The notes beneath the pieces are model-generated. The model was not told the DNA's origin, made no database searches, and saw only the letters and a list, made by a program, of their open reading frames with translations. A program made the position numbers and the translations under genes. From Kocuria sp. cx-455 (GTDB taxonomy: Bacteria > Actinomycetota > Actinomycetes > Actinomycetales > Micrococcaceae): a DNA stretch of 64,000 nucleotides. Every line of letters starts with the position of its first letter. Positions within the stretch are counted from its first letter, which is position 1. The DNA is taken from contig NZ_JACXBS010000005.1 of NCBI RefSeq assembly GCF_014698015.1, forward strand, positions 248,001-312,000, read 5' to 3'. Shown here in pieces: positions 50,815 to 59,682 of the stretch.

Positions 50815-52242
50815 TCAGGCGTTCTGCGGGCTCAGCGGCTTGACCTCGGGACTACCCTCGAGCGCTTGCTCGGCGGACGTGGGCGAGGCATGCGGATCGG
50901 CGACCAAGGACTGCTCGTCGAAAGGCACTTGGCCCGCGAGAACGCGGTTCACGCGCTCCTTGTCCACCTGCTTGACCAGGGTGCCCAGCACCACGGTGGC
51001 CACGGCGTTACCGGAGAAGTTGGTGAGCGCGCGGGCCTCGGACATGAAGCGGTCGATGCCGACGATCAGACCCACGCCGTCCACCAGGTCGGGGCGGTGG
51101 GACTGCAGGCCGGCGGCCAGGGTTGCGATGCCTGCGCCGGAGACACCGGCGGCGCCCTTGGAGGCAATGATCATGAACAACAACAGGGTGATCTGCTCAC
51201 CCAGGGCCAGCGGGGTGCCCATGGCGTCCGCCACGAAGAGTGCGCCCATGGTCAGGTAAATCGCGGTGCCGTCCAAGTTGAAGGAGTAACCGGTGGGAAC
51301 CACCACGCCCACCACGGGCTTGGAGACACCCAGGTGTTCCATCTTGGCGATCAGGCGCGGCAGGGCGGCTTCGGACGAGGAGGTGGAGAAGATGAGCAGG
51401 TACTCACGGGCCAGGTACTTCATGAGCTTGAAGATGTTCACACCGGAAACCAGCTTCAGCACCAGACCCAGCACCACCACGATGAACAGGATGCAGGTGA
51501 CGTAAAACGCCGCCATCAAGCCGATCATGGAGACGATGGCCTGAATGCCGGTGGCGCCGACAACGCCGGCAATGGCACCCAGGGCGCCGATCGGGGCAAC
51601 CCACATGACCATCATGAGCAGACGGAACACCAGGGCCTGGATGTAGGTCACGGCCTTGAGCACGGGCTTGCCGGACTCCCCCATGGCCTGCAGGGCGAAC
51701 CCGATCAGCAGGGCCACGAACAGGGTCTGCAGGATGTTACCGGCCGTCAGCGAGGACAGCAGGGTGGTGGGGATGATCCCCAGCAGGAACCCGACGGCTC
51801 CCTCCTCACCGTGGTCCGCAGTGGACGCCAAACCGGCGGAATCATAACTGGCGTTGGCCAGGTCCAGGCCGCTACCGGGCTGTACGATGTTGCCGACCAC
51901 CAGGCCGATGAACAGCGCGAACGTGGACATGATCAAGAAGTAGGCCAGGGCCATGCCGCCCACCTTGCCCACGGTGGCGGCGTGGGCGATCGAGCCCACG
52001 CCCAGCACAATGGTGCAGAAAATGACCGGCGCGATCATCATCTTGATCAACGCGATGAATGCGGTGCCCAGGGGTTTGAGGGTCACAGCGAAGTCGGGCA
52101 CGATCAGGCCGAGCAGGGCGCCAATGACCACACCGGCGATCACGAACATGTAGAGATAGTGGGTGCGGTCCTTTTTGGGCTTGCGTTGAGCCCCGCGGGA
52201 CACGGTCTGCGCGGACCGCGGTGCCGTTGAGTTATCGGCCAT
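50815..52242 (-). CDS. dctA: C4-dicarboxylate:cation symporter (DctA-like, DAACS family)
   Basis: 475-residue secondary transporter for succinate, fumarate or malate. Family signatures: IALIKMMIAPVIFCTIVLGV near 65, STSSSEAALPRLIAKME near 290 (Ser-rich reentrant loop), VPTGYSFNLDGTAIYLTMG near 318, ASKGAAGVSGAGIATLAAG near 358, and GIDRFMSEARALTNFSGNA near 397. AAGGAG five bases before ATG. It lies divergent to a CitA/DcuS-type two-component system, which probably controls it. Glutamate/aspartate transport is possible, but the DxxMSEARxxxN pattern favours the DctA group. Confidence 0.92.
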   Translation of the reverse strand: MADNSTAPRSAQTVSRGAQRKPKKDRTHYLYMFVIAGVVIGALLGLIVPDFAVTLKPLGTAFIALIKMMIAPVIFCTIVLGVGSIAHAATVGKVGGMALAYFLIMSTFALFIGLVVGNIVQPGSGLDLANASYDSAGLASTADHGEEGAVGFLLGIIPTTLLSSLTAGNILQTLFVALLIGFALQAMGESGKPVLKAVTYIQALVFRLLMMVMWVAPIGALGAIAGVVGATGIQAIVSMIGLMAAFYVTCILFIVVVLGLVLKLVSGVNIFKLMKYLAREYLLIFSTSSSEAALPRLIAKMEHLGVSKPVVGVVVPTGYSFNLDGTAIYLTMGALFVADAMGTPLALGEQITLLLFMIIASKGAAGVSGAGIATLAAGLQSHRPDLVDGVGLIVGIDRFMSEARALTNFSGNAVATVVLGTLVKQVDKERVNRVLAGQVPFDEQSLVADPHASPTSAEQALEGSPEVKPLSPQNA

Positions 52243-52314
52243 GATGGCTCCTTAGAACACGAGTGCTGGAATAGTGACCAGCCTCACGCAGCCCTGCGAG
52301 TTCTGTCGCGTTGT

Positions 52315-52329
52315 GTTCATACTGTTCAT
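52315..52329. promoter_or_regulatory. Direct repeat GTTCAT-N3-GTTCAT between dctA and sensor kinase
   Basis: GTTCAT at 52315-52320 and 52324-52329, 9-bp period, in the 144-bp divergent region. It may be a response-regulator site for dctA or the kinase operon; no experimental motif is known to me for this regulator. Confidence 0.3.
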
Positions 52330-52386
52330 GACGCCGGTCACACCCCTTGTCCCAACCGGCCGACCCAGAGAGGTGCGGAGGTGCAT

Positions 52387-54030
52387 GTGTCACTCGCCCA
52401 ACGGTTTCTGGCGCTGCAGCTCGGACTGGTGCTCGTCATTTCCGTGGTCGTTGCGCTGGTGATGATCCAACAGACCCGTTCGTGGGTCACCATGCGGGCG
52501 GAGTCGGTAACCCGGGCGGCCACGTCCGTGATGGCTCAGGACCCGTTCGTCCGCGACGGCCTGACTGCCACGGATCCCACCGCCCGACTGCAGGCCTACG
52601 CGCATCGAATCGAGGACGAATCCGACATCGATTTCGTCACGCTCATGACCCCCGAGGGCACCCGCCTCACCCACGCGATTCCGGAATACGTGGGGCGACA
52701 ATATGTGGGCGATCGTTCTCACGCGCTCGCCGGCGAGACCTACACCGAGACCGAAACCGGTCAGCTCGGCCCCTCGGTACGCACCATTGCACCCGTTTAC
52801 GACACCGACGGTTCCCTAGTCGGCCTGGTCTCCAGCGGCGTGCTGCTCGACCAGATCGCCCAGGAGAGTCGGCAGCAGCTTCCGGGACTCGCGTTGATCG
52901 TCGCGGCCCTGCTGGTCATGTCTTCTATGGTCAGCTACCTCTTGGCGCGCTATCTCAGCCGCGCCACCAATGGTCAAGCGCCCGAAGCGCTCGTTCGTTC
53001 GCAGGCTCTCAACGACGCCGTTCTGGCCGAAGCGCGCGAGGGTCTCGTACTGCTCGATGACCTGGACCGCCCGGTGCTCGCCAATGCCCGCGCTCGTCAC
53101 CTGCTCGACATGCCCACCGCCGCCGCCGACGCCGCCCGGGCCCGGCGCCGTCGTTCCGTTGCGCTACGCCGCAGAACTCAACCGCGGCCCGCGGGCACCC
53201 TGCCGGCCTCGATCCGCGGGCTCCTCGACCACCGGCGCGTCTTCTCGGACCAGTGGTGCACCGTGGGCGCCCGGACGTTGATCGTCTCCTGCGTGAAGGC
53301 AGCACGGGACGCCAAGTTGCGAGTGCTCATCGTTCAGGATCACACCGAACTCACCCGGCTGTCCGGGGAACTGGACACCGTGCGCACCATGGCCGCCGGT
53401 CTGCGAGCGCAGACGCACGAACACGCGAACCGGATGCACACGGTGGTGTCCCTGCTGGAGCTCCAGCGGTACCCGCAGGCCCTCAATTTCGCGGCGTCCA
53501 ATCTTTCGATGACCCGTGATCTCGTATCAAGGGTGACGCAGTCGGTGGCGGATCCCTATCTCTCCGCCTTGCTCCTCGGGAAGACCGCAGAGGCCCACGA
53601 GCGCGGTGTGGACCTGCAGGTCCTGGCGCACGGTGAGATCCCGGTGTCCTCGGCGGACCCTTCGGAGGTGGTCAGCGCGGTCGGCAACCTGCTGGACAAC
53701 GCGATTGACGCGGCGGCGTCCAATCGGCACCGGGAAGAACCGGCCGTGGAGGTGGAGCTGGCGCCGTCCGAGCGCGCCGGGTACGTGCATCTGACCGTGG
53801 CCGACACCGGCCCGGGTGTGGCTCCCGAGGTCGCCGATTCTTTGTTCGACCGAGGGGTCTCCACCAAGCCTGCGGGCGATTCCATGCGCGGGGTGGGTCT
53901 TTACCTCGCCCAGCACATTGCCGAATCATGGGGATCCCGTCTGCGGTTCGGCAACGATGCCGGGGCAGTCTTCACGGTGGAGATCCCCGTGCACGACTCG
54001 GCCCGCGATGCGGAAGGGGACGACTCATGA
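52387..54030 (+). CDS. CitA/DcuS-type sensor histidine kinase
   Basis: Membrane sensor for di- or tricarboxylates, 547 residues from GTG 52387 (GGAGG five bases before). Span 1 at about 6-28; extracytoplasmic PDC/CitA-like sensor about 29-160 (LMTPEGTRLTHAIPEYVGRQ, as in the family); span 2 at about 160-183 (LALIVAALLVMSSMVSYLLA); a cytoplasmic PAS-like region; dimerisation/phosphoacceptor His in QTHEHANRMHTVVSLLELQR near 343; ATPase motifs NLLDNAIDAA near 436, VADTGPGV and GVGLYLAQHI. The PAS region has an Arg-rich insertion (about 245-270). Coupled to the response regulator (ATGA). Confidence 0.92.
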   Translation: MSLAQRFLALQLGLVLVISVVVALVMIQQTRSWVTMRAESVTRAATSVMAQDPFVRDGLTATDPTARLQAYAHRIEDESDIDFVTLMTPEGTRLTHAIPEYVGRQYVGDRSHALAGETYTETETGQLGPSVRTIAPVYDTDGSLVGLVSSGVLLDQIAQESRQQLPGLALIVAALLVMSSMVSYLLARYLSRATNGQAPEALVRSQALNDAVLAEAREGLVLLDDLDRPVLANARARHLLDMPTAAADAARARRRRSVALRRRTQPRPAGTLPASIRGLLDHRRVFSDQWCTVGARTLIVSCVKAARDAKLRVLIVQDHTELTRLSGELDTVRTMAAGLRAQTHEHANRMHTVVSLLELQRYPQALNFAASNLSMTRDLVSRVTQSVADPYLSALLLGKTAEAHERGVDLQVLAHGEIPVSSADPSEVVSAVGNLLDNAIDAAASNRHREEPAVEVELAPSERAGYVHLTVADTGPGVAPEVADSLFDRGVSTKPAGDSMRGVGLYLAQHIAESWGSRLRFGNDAGAVFTVEIPVHDSARDAEGDDS

Positions 54031-54725
54031 TCAACGTGTTCGTCGTTGACGATGAAGAACTCACCGCGGCGGCCCACGCGGAGTACGTCAAGCGCTGTCC
54101 TGGCTTCCGGGTGGTGGGTGTCGCGCTCACGGGGCAAGCAGCGACCAGGGCCATCATCCAGAAAGCGTCGGGCCCGGAACCCGTGCACTTAGTGCTGCAG
54201 GACATCAACCTGCCGGACATGTCCGGGCTGGACGTGGCGCGGACACTCCGTGCTCGTTGGGTGGATGTCGACTTCATGATCGTCAGCGCCCACCGTGACG
54301 CGGGAACCGTGCGCGGGGCCACGGCGCTCGGCGTGGTCGGGTATCTGATCAAGCCGTTCACCTTTGACGTGTTCGAGCGCAAGCTCGCGTCCTATGCCCA
54401 GTACCACCGGCTGCTGTCCGCAGCCACACCGGCGTCCACCACGTTCGACCAGGAGGAACTCGATCGGGCCTTCGCCACGATGCAGGACCAGTCGCCGCCC
54501 ATGGTTCCCAAAGGGCTCTCCCCCGAGACCCTCGATTCGTTAGTGACCGCCCTTCAAGACGGTGGACAGTTCCGCTCGGCCGCCGAGCTCGCCAAGGATT
54601 TGGGGCTGTCCCGAGTCACGGCACGGCGCTACCTCGAGCACCTGACCGAGAAGGGAACCGTTCAACGGCGCTCTCGCCACGGCACTCCTGGCCGTCCCGA
54701 GTTGGAGTACGGCTGGACCGGGTGA
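54027..54725 (+). CDS. CitB/DcuR-type response regulator
   Basis: 232-residue regulator. Receiver domain: acidic pair in FVVDDEELTAAAHAEY near residue 5, phosphoacceptor Asp in VLQDINLPDMSGLDVART near 55, and conserved Lys in GYLIKPFTFDVFERKL near 108. The C-terminus has a helix-turn-helix (SAAELAKDLGLSRVTARRYL near 180), typical of the CitB family. The start overlaps the kinase stop. Probably activates dctA in response to dicarboxylate. Confidence 0.93.
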   Translation: MINVFVVDDEELTAAAHAEYVKRCPGFRVVGVALTGQAATRAIIQKASGPEPVHLVLQDINLPDMSGLDVARTLRARWVDVDFMIVSAHRDAGTVRGATALGVVGYLIKPFTFDVFERKLASYAQYHRLLSAATPASTTFDQEELDRAFATMQDQSPPMVPKGLSPETLDSLVTALQDGGQFRSAAELAKDLGLSRVTARRYLEHLTEKGTVQRRSRHGTPGRPELEYGWTG

Positions 54726-54729
54726 CTCG

Positions 54730-55245
54730 TCAGATGCCGAAGGGCCCCGCGTAACGAACCAGCCCGCTGGGAACCTGAGTTGTGCCGTCCAAGGACAGCA
54801 CCATGAGTGCATCATCGGGAACCTCGATGCTCAAGTGCACCCCCGATGCGAAAGCCCTCTCGAAGCCGAATCTCGGGTAGTACTCCGGGTGGCCCAGAAC
54901 GACTACGAATTTTTCCCCTCGCTCTGCAGCTGCGTGCAGCACGGCCGTCGTAACCGCCGTACCCGCTCCCCCGCGTTGTCGATCGGGCAGCACCGAACTC
55001 GGGGCGAGGCACAGCGCGGGGACATTGTCGATGTGGCACCGGGTCAATAACGCGTGAGCCACCACCGTGCCGTCCTGATCCTCCGCGACGTAGGACAACC
55101 CCTCGAGCCACGCGGAGTCTTCACGGAGCGCGTCTACCAGATCAGCTTCCTCGGCGGTCGGAAACGCCTGCTCGAGCACGTACCGGACGGCGGCACCATC
55201 CTGTTCCGTTTCCGGCCTGACAGTCCATTCCACAGTGTTGGTCAT
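54730..55245 (-). CDS. GNAT-family N-acetyltransferase
   Basis: 171 residues. Acetyl-CoA site resembles the YhbS-type pattern: LAPSSVLPDRQRGGAGTAV near residue 82, followed by VVVLGHPEYYPRFGFERAF near 116, a motif of that subgroup. The substrate is unknown. It could be a protein lysine acetyltransferase acting on the neighbouring acyl-CoA ligase, but nothing in the sequence proves it. No Shine-Dalgarno; TTTACT lies seven bases before the ATG, a weak leaderless candidate. A strong terminator of prpE separates the two genes. Confidence 0.88.
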   Translation of the reverse strand: MTNTVEWTVRPETEQDGAAVRYVLEQAFPTAEEADLVDALREDSAWLEGLSYVAEDQDGTVVAHALLTRCHIDNVPALCLAPSSVLPDRQRGGAGTAVTTAVLHAAAERGEKFVVVLGHPEYYPRFGFERAFASGVHLSIEVPDDALMVLSLDGTTQVPSGLVRYAGPFGI

Positions 55246-55261
55246 GACACCGAGTAAACCA

Positions 55262-55293
55262 GAGGCAGCCGGGGACGAATCCCCGGCTGCCTC
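55262..55293 (-). terminator. Intrinsic terminator after prpE
   Basis: GAGGCAGCCGGGGA and TCCCCGGCTGCCTC form a perfect 14-bp stem with a 4-base loop, 18 bp past the prpE stop on the minus strand, followed by TGGTTTAC. Confidence 0.85.
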
Positions 55294-55311
55294 CCGTCAC
55301 ACCATGACTAC

Positions 55312-57234
55312 TCAGGACTTGGGCGCCAGGATCGAGTGCAGCGCGTCCAAAACCGAATCGTCCTCAATGGTGGAGGGCACCGAGTACTTCTCCCCGTCGG
55401 CCATCTGGCGCATGGTCTTGCGCAGGATCTTGCCCGAACGGGTCTTGGGCAGCGCTTCCACCACGGCCACATCCTTGAAATCCGCCACCGGGCCGATCCC
55501 CGAGCGCACGAGCTTGACCAGGTCCTTGGCCAGCTCTTCCTCGCTGATCTCGGAGCCGGTCTTGAGCACCACGTAGCCGGAGGGGCGCTGTCCCTTGAGC
55601 GGGTCATTGACGCCGATCACCGCGCACTCCGCGACATCCGGGTGGGTGGCCACGATTTGTTCCATCTGGCCCGTGGACAGGCGATGCCCGGACACGTTTA
55701 TCACGTCATCGGTGCGGCCCATCACGTACACGTAGCCGTTCTCGTCAATGAAGCCCGAGTCGCCGGTGGCGTAGTAGCCCGGGAAGGCCTCGAGGTAGGA
55801 GGAAACGTAGCGATCGTCGTCGCCCCACAGGGTCGCCAGCGTGCCGGGGGGCAAGGGCAGCTTGACCGCGATATTGCCCTCTTCTCCCTGCGCCACGGGA
55901 TCACCCAGGGGATCCAGGATCGCCACGTTGTACCCGGGTACCGCAACAGTGGGCGAGCCGGCCACGATCGGCAACTTCTCGATGCCGAACGGGTTCGAGC
56001 AAATCGCCCATCCGGTTTCGGTCTGCCACCAGTGATCGATCACGGGAACGCCGAGCACCTTGGCCGCCCAGTGATAGGTCTCCGGGTCGAGGCGCTCGCC
56101 GGCCACGAACAGCGCCCGCAGCGAGGAGATGTCGTAGTCCTTGACGAACTCACCCTCGGGGTCCGCCTTCCGAATGGCGCGCAGGGCGGTGGGCGCGGTG
56201 AACAACGCCTTCACCCCGTGATTGTCGATCCGCTTCCAAAAGGCACCGGCATCCGGGGTGCCCACGGGTTTCCCTTCGTAGAGCACCGTGGTGGCACCCA
56301 CCAGCAGCGGCGCATACACGATGTAGGAGTGGCCCACGACCCAGCCGACGTCCGAGGCGGTCCAGATGACCTCACCCTCGCCCACGTCGTAAATGTTCTT
56401 CATGGACCACGTCAGCGCGACAGCGTGACCGCCGTTGTCGCGCACCACGCCCTTGGGCTTACCCGTGGTGCCGGAGGTGTAGAGGATGTAGAGCGGATCG
56501 GTGGCCGCCACGGTCACGGCGTCCGCGGGTTCAGCCTTCTCCAGGGCCTCGGTCCACGACAGCCATGCGGGGGCGTTCGCCACGCCTTCGGCGCGTTCGC
56601 GCGCGTGGGCCACGGTGTTCTCGAAACCCTCTCGTTCGTGGACCAGCACCGCCGACGGCGCGTGGTCACTGATCTCCAGCGCCTCCTCCACGGACGGGAT
56701 GTACTCGATCCGCCGCTTGGGTTCCACACCACCCGAGGTCGTCACAATGACGGTCGGCTGGGAATCATCAATGCGGCTGGCGAGCTCCCGAGGAGCGAAC
56801 CCACCGAACACCACCGAATGCACCGCACCCAAACGAGCACACGCGAGCATGCCGACCACGGACTCCGCAATCATGGGCATGTACAGCAGAACGCGGTCGC
56901 CCTTTGTCACGCCCTGGTCCGCGAGTGCGCCGGCGAACAGTTTCACGCGCTCCAGGAGCTCGCTGTAGGAAATCTTTTCCTGGATGTCCAGCACGGCGGA
57001 GTCATAAATGAGGGCCGTGCGCTCTCCATGGCCGGCTGCCACGTGGCGGTCCAGCGCGTTGGCGCACGTGTTCAACTCCGCATCGGGGAACCAGCGGTAG
57101 ATGGGCGCCCGGGAGTCGTCGAGGGCCTTGCTGGGAGGCGTAATCCACTCGACGGCCTGCGCAGCATCGAGCCAGAACTGCTCCGGGTTGCCGACACTGT
57201 TCTCGTAAACGGATGCGTACGTAGCCTGGGTCAT
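55312..57234 (-). CDS. prpE: Propionate-CoA ligase
   Basis: Activates propionate to propionyl-CoA, feeding the methylcitrate cycle. 640 residues from ATG 57234, with GGAG upstream; the frame is open far upstream but only this part is homologous. Motifs: PEQFWLDAAQAVEWITPPSK near 16, YSELLERVKLFAGAL near 90, VFGGFAPRELASRIDD near 140, LYILYTSGTTGKPKGVVRDN near 248 (AMP-binding), WWQTETGW near 402, and DDVINVSGHRLSTGQMEQIV near 515. The VVRDNGG and WITPPSKALDD features favour PrpE over acetyl-CoA synthetase. Divergent from gntR-prpDBC. Confidence 0.92.
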   Translation of the reverse strand: MTQATYASVYENSVGNPEQFWLDAAQAVEWITPPSKALDDSRAPIYRWFPDAELNTCANALDRHVAAGHGERTALIYDSAVLDIQEKISYSELLERVKLFAGALADQGVTKGDRVLLYMPMIAESVVGMLACARLGAVHSVVFGGFAPRELASRIDDSQPTVIVTTSGGVEPKRRIEYIPSVEEALEISDHAPSAVLVHEREGFENTVAHARERAEGVANAPAWLSWTEALEKAEPADAVTVAATDPLYILYTSGTTGKPKGVVRDNGGHAVALTWSMKNIYDVGEGEVIWTASDVGWVVGHSYIVYAPLLVGATTVLYEGKPVGTPDAGAFWKRIDNHGVKALFTAPTALRAIRKADPEGEFVKDYDISSLRALFVAGERLDPETYHWAAKVLGVPVIDHWWQTETGWAICSNPFGIEKLPIVAGSPTVAVPGYNVAILDPLGDPVAQGEEGNIAVKLPLPPGTLATLWGDDDRYVSSYLEAFPGYYATGDSGFIDENGYVYVMGRTDDVINVSGHRLSTGQMEQIVATHPDVAECAVIGVNDPLKGQRPSGYVVLKTGSEISEEELAKDLVKLVRSGIGPVADFKDVAVVEALPKTRSGKILRKTMRQMADGEKYSVPSTIEDDSVLDALHSILAPKS

Positions 57235-57288
57235 GATCACTCCGACATCATTGTGGGACTCGTTGAACGGCTTTGCCTCCAGGCTAGT

Positions 57289-57294
57289 GTTATA
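57289..57294 (-). promoter_or_regulatory. -10 candidate for prpE
   Basis: TATAAC on the minus strand, 54 bases before the prpE ATG. The TGTATACA palindrome at 57316-57323 falls at the matching -35 position, so a bound repressor would block this promoter. Confidence 0.45.
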
Positions 57295-57315
57295 AGTCAC
57301 ATGATTCAACAACTT

Positions 57316-57323
57316 TGTATACA
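57316..57323. promoter_or_regulatory. Putative GntR operator O1 (TGTATACA)
   Basis: An 8-bp perfect palindrome in the prpE-proximal half of the divergent region. FadR-subfamily GntR regulators typically bind short dyads of the form TnGTnnnACnA, which this fits closely. Its centre is 63 bp, about six helical turns, from the second site. Confidence 0.6.
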
Positions 57324-57377
57324 TAGACCCGATTTTTTGCGGATATTTCCGGACGCTCTCGCGTAGATCGCCGATCT

Positions 57378-57387
57378 GTGTATACAC
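57378..57387. promoter_or_regulatory. Putative GntR operator O2 (GTGTATACAC)
   Basis: A 10-bp perfect palindrome with the same TGTATACA core, 35 bp before the gntR ATG. A bound regulator here would control gntR-prpDBC and its own synthesis. Confidence 0.6.
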
Positions 57388-57421
57388 TCTTGGTGATTGA
57401 TGCAACGACGAAGGAGGTGTC

Positions 57422-58087
57422 ATGCGAGCTGGGGAACGCGCGTACCAGGCATTGCGCGCAGACATCGTTGAATGGCGCTTGCCGCCGGGGCAAGTACTCG
57501 GCGAAGTCGAACTGTCCGAGCGGCTGGGCATCTCCCGCACACCGGTGCGCGAAGCGCTGTCCCGGCTCACCGCGGACGGCCTGACCGAACCCCACAACGG
57601 CCGCGGCGTCGTCGTGGCGACGATCTCCGCCGAGGATGTGCGCGCACTGTACGAATTCCGTGACAGCCTCGACTGCCGGGCCGCGGAATTGGCCGCCCGC
57701 CGCGGCAACCCCGAGGTTTTTCGCGCGCTCGCGGCAGACCTGCGCCGCGCCGTGGACGGCCTCACCCATGACGACGACCCGGACCACGTCTCCTACTACG
57801 AACTGGTCCACCGCATGGACGCCGCCATCGACGAGGCCGCCGCGAACCCGTTCCTGCGTCAGGCCCAAGCGGGCGTCCGGTTGCACCTGGCCCGTGTCCG
57901 CAAGCTGTCCAAGTCGGATCCGCAACGCCTGGCATCCGCCGCGGTCGAGCATCAGCGCATTGCCCAGGCCATCGCGGACGGCGATCCGGCCCTGGCCATT
58001 GCCACCACGCGCGTGCACCTGAGCAACGCGCTGCAGCACGCGTTGAACACCAAAGAATTGACACCGGTGCGGCCCGCCGCATCCTGA
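57422..58087 (+). CDS. GntR-family regulator (FadR subfamily) of prp genes
   Basis: 221 residues. N-terminal winged helix-turn-helix with VELSERLGISRTPVREALSR near 29 and the wing GLTEPHNGRGVVVATI near 53; C-terminal all-helical FCD effector domain (EFRDSLDCRAAELAARRGN near 78; metal/ligand-type residues DAAIDE and EHQRIAQAIADGD). AAGGAGG precedes the ATG. Located between the divergent prpE and prpDBC, it most likely senses a propionate-derived metabolite such as propionyl-CoA or methylcitrate; the ligand is inference. Confidence 0.92.
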   Translation: MRAGERAYQALRADIVEWRLPPGQVLGEVELSERLGISRTPVREALSRLTADGLTEPHNGRGVVVATISAEDVRALYEFRDSLDCRAAELAARRGNPEVFRALAADLRRAVDGLTHDDDPDHVSYYELVHRMDAAIDEAAANPFLRQAQAGVRLHLARVRKLSKSDPQRLASAAVEHQRIAQAIADGDPALAIATTRVHLSNALQHALNTKELTPVRPAAS

Positions 58088-58146
58088 TCACACCACCCGC
58101 GCGGCACCGACCGGTTCGCGCCTAACGGATCTGAGGAAGGACCCCC

Positions 58147-59679
58147 GTGACCGTCAAGCACACCGTACGTACGTATTCGTCGAAGGAAAATCTGCCCCGT
58201 GAGGAGCAGCTGGCCTACAAACTGGCCAAGGTGGCCACCGACCCGGTCGAGGTCGATCCCGAGGTTGTCGACATGGTCATCAACCGCATCATCGACAACG
58301 CGTCGGTTGCCATTGCCTCCTTGAACCGGGCCCCCATTGTCTCGGCTCGCACGCAGGCGCTGGGGCACAAGGTCACCGAAGGCTCCGGCTTCACGGGCCA
58401 CGGTGCCCTGCTGTACGGCGCTCCCGATGACAATGCCGCGGTCTCCCCGGAATGGGCCGCCTGGGCCAACGGCGTGGCCGTGCGTGAGCTGGATTATCAC
58501 GACACCTTCCTGGCCGCCGAATACTCCCACCCCGGCGACAACATTCCCCCGATCCTGGCCGTGGCCCAGCACGTGGGCAGCAACGGCAAGGATCTTATTC
58601 GCGGTATCGCCACCGGTTACGAAGTTCAGGTGGACCTCGTGAAGGGCATTTGCCTGCACGAACACAAGATCGATCACATCGCCCACATCGGCCCGTCCGC
58701 GGCCGCCGGTATCGGCACGCTGCTGGGCCTGGACACGGAGACCATTTTCCAGGCCATCGGCCAGGGTCTGCACACCACGACCGCGACCCGTCAATCACGC
58801 AAGGGTGAGATCTCCACCTGGAAGGCACACGCTCCGGCGTTCGCCGGCAAGATGGCGATCGAGGCCGTGGACCGCGCAATGCGCGGACAGACCTCCCCCA
58901 CGCCCATTTACGAAGGTGAGGACGGCGTGATCGCGTGGCTGCTCTCCGGCCCCGATGCCTCCTACGAGGTTCCGCTGCCGGAGCAGGGCGAAGCCAAGCG
59001 CGCCATTTTGGATACCTACACCAAGGAACACTCCGCCGAGTACCAGGCGCAGGCCTGGATCGACCTGGCACGCAAGCTGCACAACGAACACCCCGAGCTC
59101 GCGGATCCGAACAACGTGCAGTCCATCCTGATCAAGACCTCGCACCACACCCACTACGTGATCGGCTCCGGCGCCAACGATCCCCAGAAGTACGATCCCC
59201 AGGCTTCCCGCGAGACCCTGGACCACTCGATTCCCTATATCTTCACGGTGGCCCTGCAGGACGGCGCGTGGCACCACGTGGATTCCTACGCCCCGGAGCG
59301 TGCGGGCCGTGAGGACACCGTGGCTCTGTGGAACAAGGTCACCACCGAGGAGGACCCCGAGTGGACCCGCCGCTACCATTCCCTGGACATCTCCGAGAAG
59401 GCCTTTGGCGGTTCCGTGGAGATCACCCTCAACGACGGCACCGTGCTCACGGACGAGATCGCGGTTGCCGACGCCCACCCGCTGGGTGCCCGTCCGTTCG
59501 CCCGTGAGCAGTACATCAACAAGTTCCGCACCCTGGCCGAGGGCCTGGTGGCACCGGAAGAGATCGAGCGTTTCCTGGACGCCGTGCAGCGTCTGCCCGA
59601 GCTCGAAGCCGGTGAGCTGGGCCAGCTGAACATCGTGGCGGCCGTGGAGTTGGACAAGGCTCAGAAGGGAATCTTCTAA
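58147..59679 (+). CDS. prpD: 2-methylcitrate dehydratase PrpD
   Basis: Dehydrates 2-methylcitrate to 2-methyl-cis-aconitate. 510 residues of the MmgE/PrpD family: [20 protein letters not shown] near 22, [20 protein letters not shown] near 111 (family signature), [20 protein letters not shown] near 152, and [20 protein letters not shown] near 219. GTG start with AGGA in the leader, 59 bp after gntR. prpB follows after 3 bp. Confidence 0.95.
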   Translation: MTVKHTVRTYSSKENLPREEQLAYKLAKVATDPVEVDPEVVDMVINRIIDNASVAIASLNRAPIVSARTQALGHKVTEGSGFTGHGALLYGAPDDNAAVSPEWAAWANGVAVRELDYHDTFLAAEYSHPGDNIPPILAVAQHVGSNGKDLIRGIATGYEVQVDLVKGICLHEHKIDHIAHIGPSAAAGIGTLLGLDTETIFQAIGQGLHTTTATRQSRKGEISTWKAHAPAFAGKMAIEAVDRAMRGQTSPTPIYEGEDGVIAWLLSGPDASYEVPLPEQGEAKRAILDTYTKEHSAEYQAQAWIDLARKLHNEHPELADPNNVQSILIKTSHHTHYVIGSGANDPQKYDPQASRETLDHSIPYIFTVALQDGAWHHVDSYAPERAGREDTVALWNKVTTEEDPEWTRRYHSLDISEKAFGGSVEITLNDGTVLTDEIAVADAHPLGARPFAREQYINKFRTLAEGLVAPEEIERFLDAVQRLPELEAGELGQLNIVAAVELDKAQKGIF

Positions 59680-59682
59680 ATC

